Of a stretch of 8,371 nucleotides of DNA, positions 6,251 to 8,371 are shown piece by piece. Below the pieces are notes generated by a model. That model was not told the DNA's origin. It did not search any database and saw nothing but the letters and a program-made list of their open reading frames with translations. The stretch's first letter is position 1. Each line of letters opens with the position of its first letter. This DNA comes from an uncultured Ruminococcus sp. (GTDB taxonomy: Bacteria; Bacillota; Clostridia; Oscillospirales; Ruminococcaceae), in assembly GCA_947178195.1 (NCBI GenBank), contig CAMWXM010000119.1:1-8371 (forward strand). The letters are read 5' to 3'. The position numbers were made by a program, and so were the translations under genes.

Positions 6251-6377
6251 GATATGATTATTAAAAATTTGTATTACAGATCATACAATCTAATTAATCT
6301 CATAAACACGGAAAGTAGTACGGCTGTATGTTTTTAGTAATACCATCAAAACTCTATAAAGCATTGATAACATTGGA

Positions 6378-6423
6378 AACACCGCATAAAGTATATTTCA
6401 ATACTTTATGCGGTGTTATTTTT
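6378..6423. terminator. Long perfect hairpin, bidirectional terminator
   Basis: AACACCGCATAAAGTAT (6378-6394) pairs perfectly over 17 bases with ATACTTTATGCGGTGTT (6401-6417) around a six-base loop. The only good T run (ATTTTTAAT) follows on the plus strand, where I find no gene to terminate. On the minus strand the hairpin starts 11 bases after the stop of the LRR dockerin gene, and the arm is flanked by TTTCC. It most likely ends that transcript and shields the regulator promoter beyond it. Confidence 0.75.
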
Positions 6424-6428
6424 AATAA

Positions 6429-7997
6429 TTATTTTGCAGCATTTATAATTTGTCTTTTCAGAATAATAAAATCAAACACATTAAATTTGCTGTCATTATT
6501 TAAATCTAACTGTTCAAAAATTTTTTTGGTAATAGGTTTAAATTTCGTTAAATATTTCTGCATTTCTACTATGTCTGAAACGGTTGTTTTTCCGTCACCG
6601 TTTACATCTCCGGGAACTGCATTTTCATCTGGTACTGTAAATTCTCCACCTGCGACATTATATTTATAAATATAACAAATGCCACCATCATGAGATAAAT
6701 TTTCTACACGTTTTTCCTGCCTTATGTCAAATTCAATTTTATATTTTCCTGGGCTAACAGGTTTATCAGCACAAATGTCCACAAATGCATAATTTCCAGT
6801 CATAACAAAGGAGTTTTCTGCACCATTATACATAATACTATTTCCATTTTCTCCGAAAACTCTGGTAATATAAAACCCATCAGGCAGCTTGGGGTAAACT
6901 ACAGCGTCAACGCCGTTATCTGACAAAAGCTCCAACATCATGCTTGCAGGTACATCCGCCGCATCCATAACTATATTCATTGCTGAAGCCTTACAGCTAA
7001 CCTCAGTTATTAGCCATCCCGCTATAGGTCTTTGTGTGCTTACCTCTGTAAAAACCGGAATATCTGTTGTACCTGTTTCTGTTGTTACTTTATTTGATGA
7101 TGTTATTTTTGGAACAGTATTACTACCACTCGTTTTTGTTGTTTCATAATAGGGAGCACTTACAGTAGTTGTAGCAACAATAGGCTTTGTTGTAACAGCA
7201 GGCGTTGTAATAACGGTACCACTGTTTAATGATACAAAGCTTTTTCCATATTTTAAAGAATATGTATAGGCAGTTGAATTGTCATAACCATAAATAACGA
7301 CATTTCCAGGAATTAGATCTTTATCGTCATAAATTTCACATTCAGGATTTTCAATTTTAATGCTTTTCAGGTTAAAACACTCATTAAATGTATTTTTCCC
7401 CCCTATAGATTTAACTCCATTTGGCAAACTTATCTCTTTGAGCGCCCAACAGCCTGAAAAAGCAGCTCCCCCTAAGGTTGTTACACTTTTCGGTATGCTT
7501 ATAGATGTTAAGTTGCGGCAACCAACAAATGATTCATCTCCTATTTCCGTTAAGTTTTCGGACAATTTTAGTTTTGTTAAATCTGTGCACTTATAAAATA
7601 CAGAGACTCCCATTGATGTTACACTGTCCGGTATCTCAATAATTGGCAGGCGTCTACAGTGGTTAAAAGCATTATCGCCTATTGATACCAGACTATCAGG
7701 CAAATCTAATTTTCTCAGATCGCAATCAAAGAATGCTGCAGCTTTTATTGCCCTTACAGGCAAACCATCAATATTATTCGGCACCGTCACCTCATTTGCC
7801 GACTTGTCACAGCCTGAGATTTCAATATAATCATAAGTTCCATCCAGATTTGCATCAACCTGTTTATAGGAAAGATAGTCACCATATTTCATTTCATCGC
7901 TGTAAGTTTCTGCATTAACCACCAGTGCCCCTGCACAAAAGGACACGGCACATACTGCTGCTGAAACAACACTTAAAATTTTTGTTTTTAATTTCAT
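6429..7997 (-). CDS. Secreted BspA-like leucine-rich-repeat protein with dockerin
   Basis: This 522-residue exported protein opens with a signal peptide (residues 1-29, likely cut after VNA). Residues 68-250 hold six or so BspA-type (LRR_5) leucine-rich repeats of about 23 residues, with patterns such as LTKLKLSENLTEIGDESFVG and LTSISIPKSVTTLGGAAFSG. These are known for protein-protein contact and adhesion. A Thr/Ser/Pro-rich linker (260-321) leads to an unassigned beta-rich module (about 323-456, including GNYAFVDICADKPVSPGKYK). A dockerin ends the protein: loop 1 Asp464, Asn466, Asp468, Asp475; loop 2 Asp498, Asn500, Asp502, Asp509, with Ser503 for Gly. No enzyme motif is visible, so a binding or display role on a cohesin scaffold is inferred. 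The ATG at 7997 follows AAGGAGAG (8011-8004) by six bases and begins the signal peptide; the frame's earlier ATG at 8087 lies upstream of the promoter -10. Confidence 0.88.
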   Translation of the reverse strand: MKLKTKILSVVSAAVCAVSFCAGALVVNAETYSDEMKYGDYLSYKQVDANLDGTYDYIEISGCDKSANEVTVPNNIDGLPVRAIKAAAFFDCDLRKLDLPDSLVSIGDNAFNHCRRLPIIEIPDSVTSMGVSVFYKCTDLTKLKLSENLTEIGDESFVGCRNLTSISIPKSVTTLGGAAFSGCWALKEISLPNGVKSIGGKNTFNECFNLKSIKIENPECEIYDDKDLIPGNVVIYGYDNSTAYTYSLKYGKSFVSLNSGTVITTPAVTTKPIVATTTVSAPYYETTKTSGSNTVPKITSSNKVTTETGTTDIPVFTEVSTQRPIAGWLITEVSCKASAMNIVMDAADVPASMMLELLSDNGVDAVVYPKLPDGFYITRVFGENGNSIMYNGAENSFVMTGNYAFVDICADKPVSPGKYKIEFDIRQEKRVENLSHDGGICYIYKYNVAGGEFTVPDENAVPGDVNGDGKTTVSDIVEMQKYLTKFKPITKKIFEQLDLNNDSKFNVFDFIILKRQIINAAK

Positions 7998-8043
7998 ATC
8001 ACACTCTCCTTCAAAATTATCTTGTATGAATTTATACGCTTTT

Positions 8044-8072
8044 ATTTTATCATATTTGCTTTTGTCTGTCAA
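8044..8072 (-). promoter_or_regulatory. Promoter of the LRR dockerin gene
   Basis: On the minus strand a perfect -35 TTGACA (8072-8067) and TAAAAT (8049-8044) are separated by 17 bases, and a TG extends the -10. The start would fall near 8037, giving a leader of about 40 bases. An inverted repeat overlaps the -35. Confidence 0.78.
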
Positions 8073-8082
8073 TAGGTTGACA
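8067..8082. promoter_or_regulatory. Inverted repeat overlapping the -35 box of the LRR dockerin gene
   Basis: TGTCAA (8067-8072) and TTGACA (8077-8082) are exact inverted arms around TAGG. One arm is the -35 itself, so a protein bound here would block polymerase. Six-base arms can arise by chance, so this is only a candidate operator. Confidence 0.35.
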
Positions 8083-8243
8083 CGCAAATCAATTTTTAAA
8101 ATTCCATCTGAATTTTCAATTTGTTTATGAATATTTTGACGAAAAATATTATTTTGAAATACTTAAAAATGAGTTCAAATTTTACAAAAAGGATACTCTT
8201 CTATATTAATTAAATCGTTTTGCTTACAAAATTGATTTGCGTG
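8081..8243. repeat. 163-base segment bounded by 16-base perfect inverted repeats
   Basis: CACGCAAATCAATTTT (8081-8096) recurs as its exact reverse complement AAAATTGATTTGCGTG (8228-8243). The 131 bases between are AT-rich and non-coding. The GGTTGA hexamer occurs just before the left arm (8075-8080) and again three bases after the right arm (8247-8252), which might be a relic of a target duplication. The size and ends would suit a small non-autonomous insertion, but paired regulator sites upstream of the promoter are another reading. Bases 8244-8371 beyond it hold nothing I can recognise. Confidence 0.45.
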
Positions 8244-8371
8244 CAAGGTTGAAATAGCAAAATTATCAAAACCAATCATGTAAAATTAATGAAATTTTGA
8301 AAATACTTGCTATTCACCCTGCGCATAGAAAAATATTTCTTATAGGTTTTATCGTCAATGCTTTGCATTTG

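Noticed and set aside
6155..6669. Two overlapping plus-strand open frames (6155-6337 and 6328-6669)
   Set aside because: They cross a promoter, a long terminator hairpin and the antisense of a dockerin, and show no gene signals.
7998..8087. Earlier ATG adding 30 residues to the LRR dockerin protein
   Set aside because: It lies upstream of the predicted transcription start and would bury the signal peptide; the ATG at 7997 has a strong ribosome binding site.

Overview
The window reads as accessory DNA from an AT-rich, Gram-positive gut or rumen Firmicute of the Ruminococcus type. The main evidence is three secreted proteins that each end in a type I dockerin of the ruminococcal style (calcium loops D-x-N-x-D-G, second loops ending N-V-F-D, followed by LKR or MKR). 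Strong AGGAGG-like ribosome binding sites and near-consensus housekeeping promoters with 17-base spacers fit the same group. The genus is an inference.

Layout, left to right. Bases 1-448 hold a 5'-truncated large serine recombinase on the minus strand that runs off the left edge. Next is a minus-strand gene (540-2171) for a secreted CHAP/NlpC-P60-like cysteine hydrolase with three GBS-Bsp-like repeats and a dockerin. It is divergent from a small XRE-family regulator (2308-2661, plus), and the two share a compact promoter region. A hairpin terminator (2687-2715) separates the regulator from the convergent gene 2791-4080, a secreted CE4 polysaccharide deacetylase with a probable carbohydrate-binding segment and a dockerin. 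About 700 bases without an intact gene follow. They end at the 3' half of a tRNA-Leu gene (4852-4904) with what looks like its own terminator (4910-4936), the typical scar of site-specific integration into a tRNA gene.

Right of the scar the minus strand carries wreckage. A serine recombinase C-terminus (4955-5263) is joined to the first membrane segments of an AgrC/GHKL-like sensor kinase (5236-5466). The kinase is preceded by its LytTR response regulator (5469-6184), which carries a one-base frameshift. Beyond a long bidirectional hairpin lies the third secreted dockerin protein (6429-7997), with BspA-like leucine-rich repeats, a Thr/Ser-rich linker and an unassigned beta-rich module. The final 370 bases hold its promoter, two inverted repeats and nothing else recognisable.

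How the parts may work together: the three dockerin proteins would dock on a cohesin scaffold encoded elsewhere, bringing a cell-wall or peptide hydrolase, a deacetylase and an adhesion-type LRR protein to a cellulosome-like surface complex. Their dockerin recognition positions are nearly identical, so they probably use the same cohesin class. The kinase/regulator pair was once a quorum- or signal-sensing system and now looks dead. Two recombinase remnants and the tRNA scar indicate that the block has been assembled and eroded by mobile elements. No wholly new system is evident. The most notable signals are the tRNA-Leu attachment scar, the kinase/recombinase chimera, and the hydrolase-repeat-dockerin architecture.
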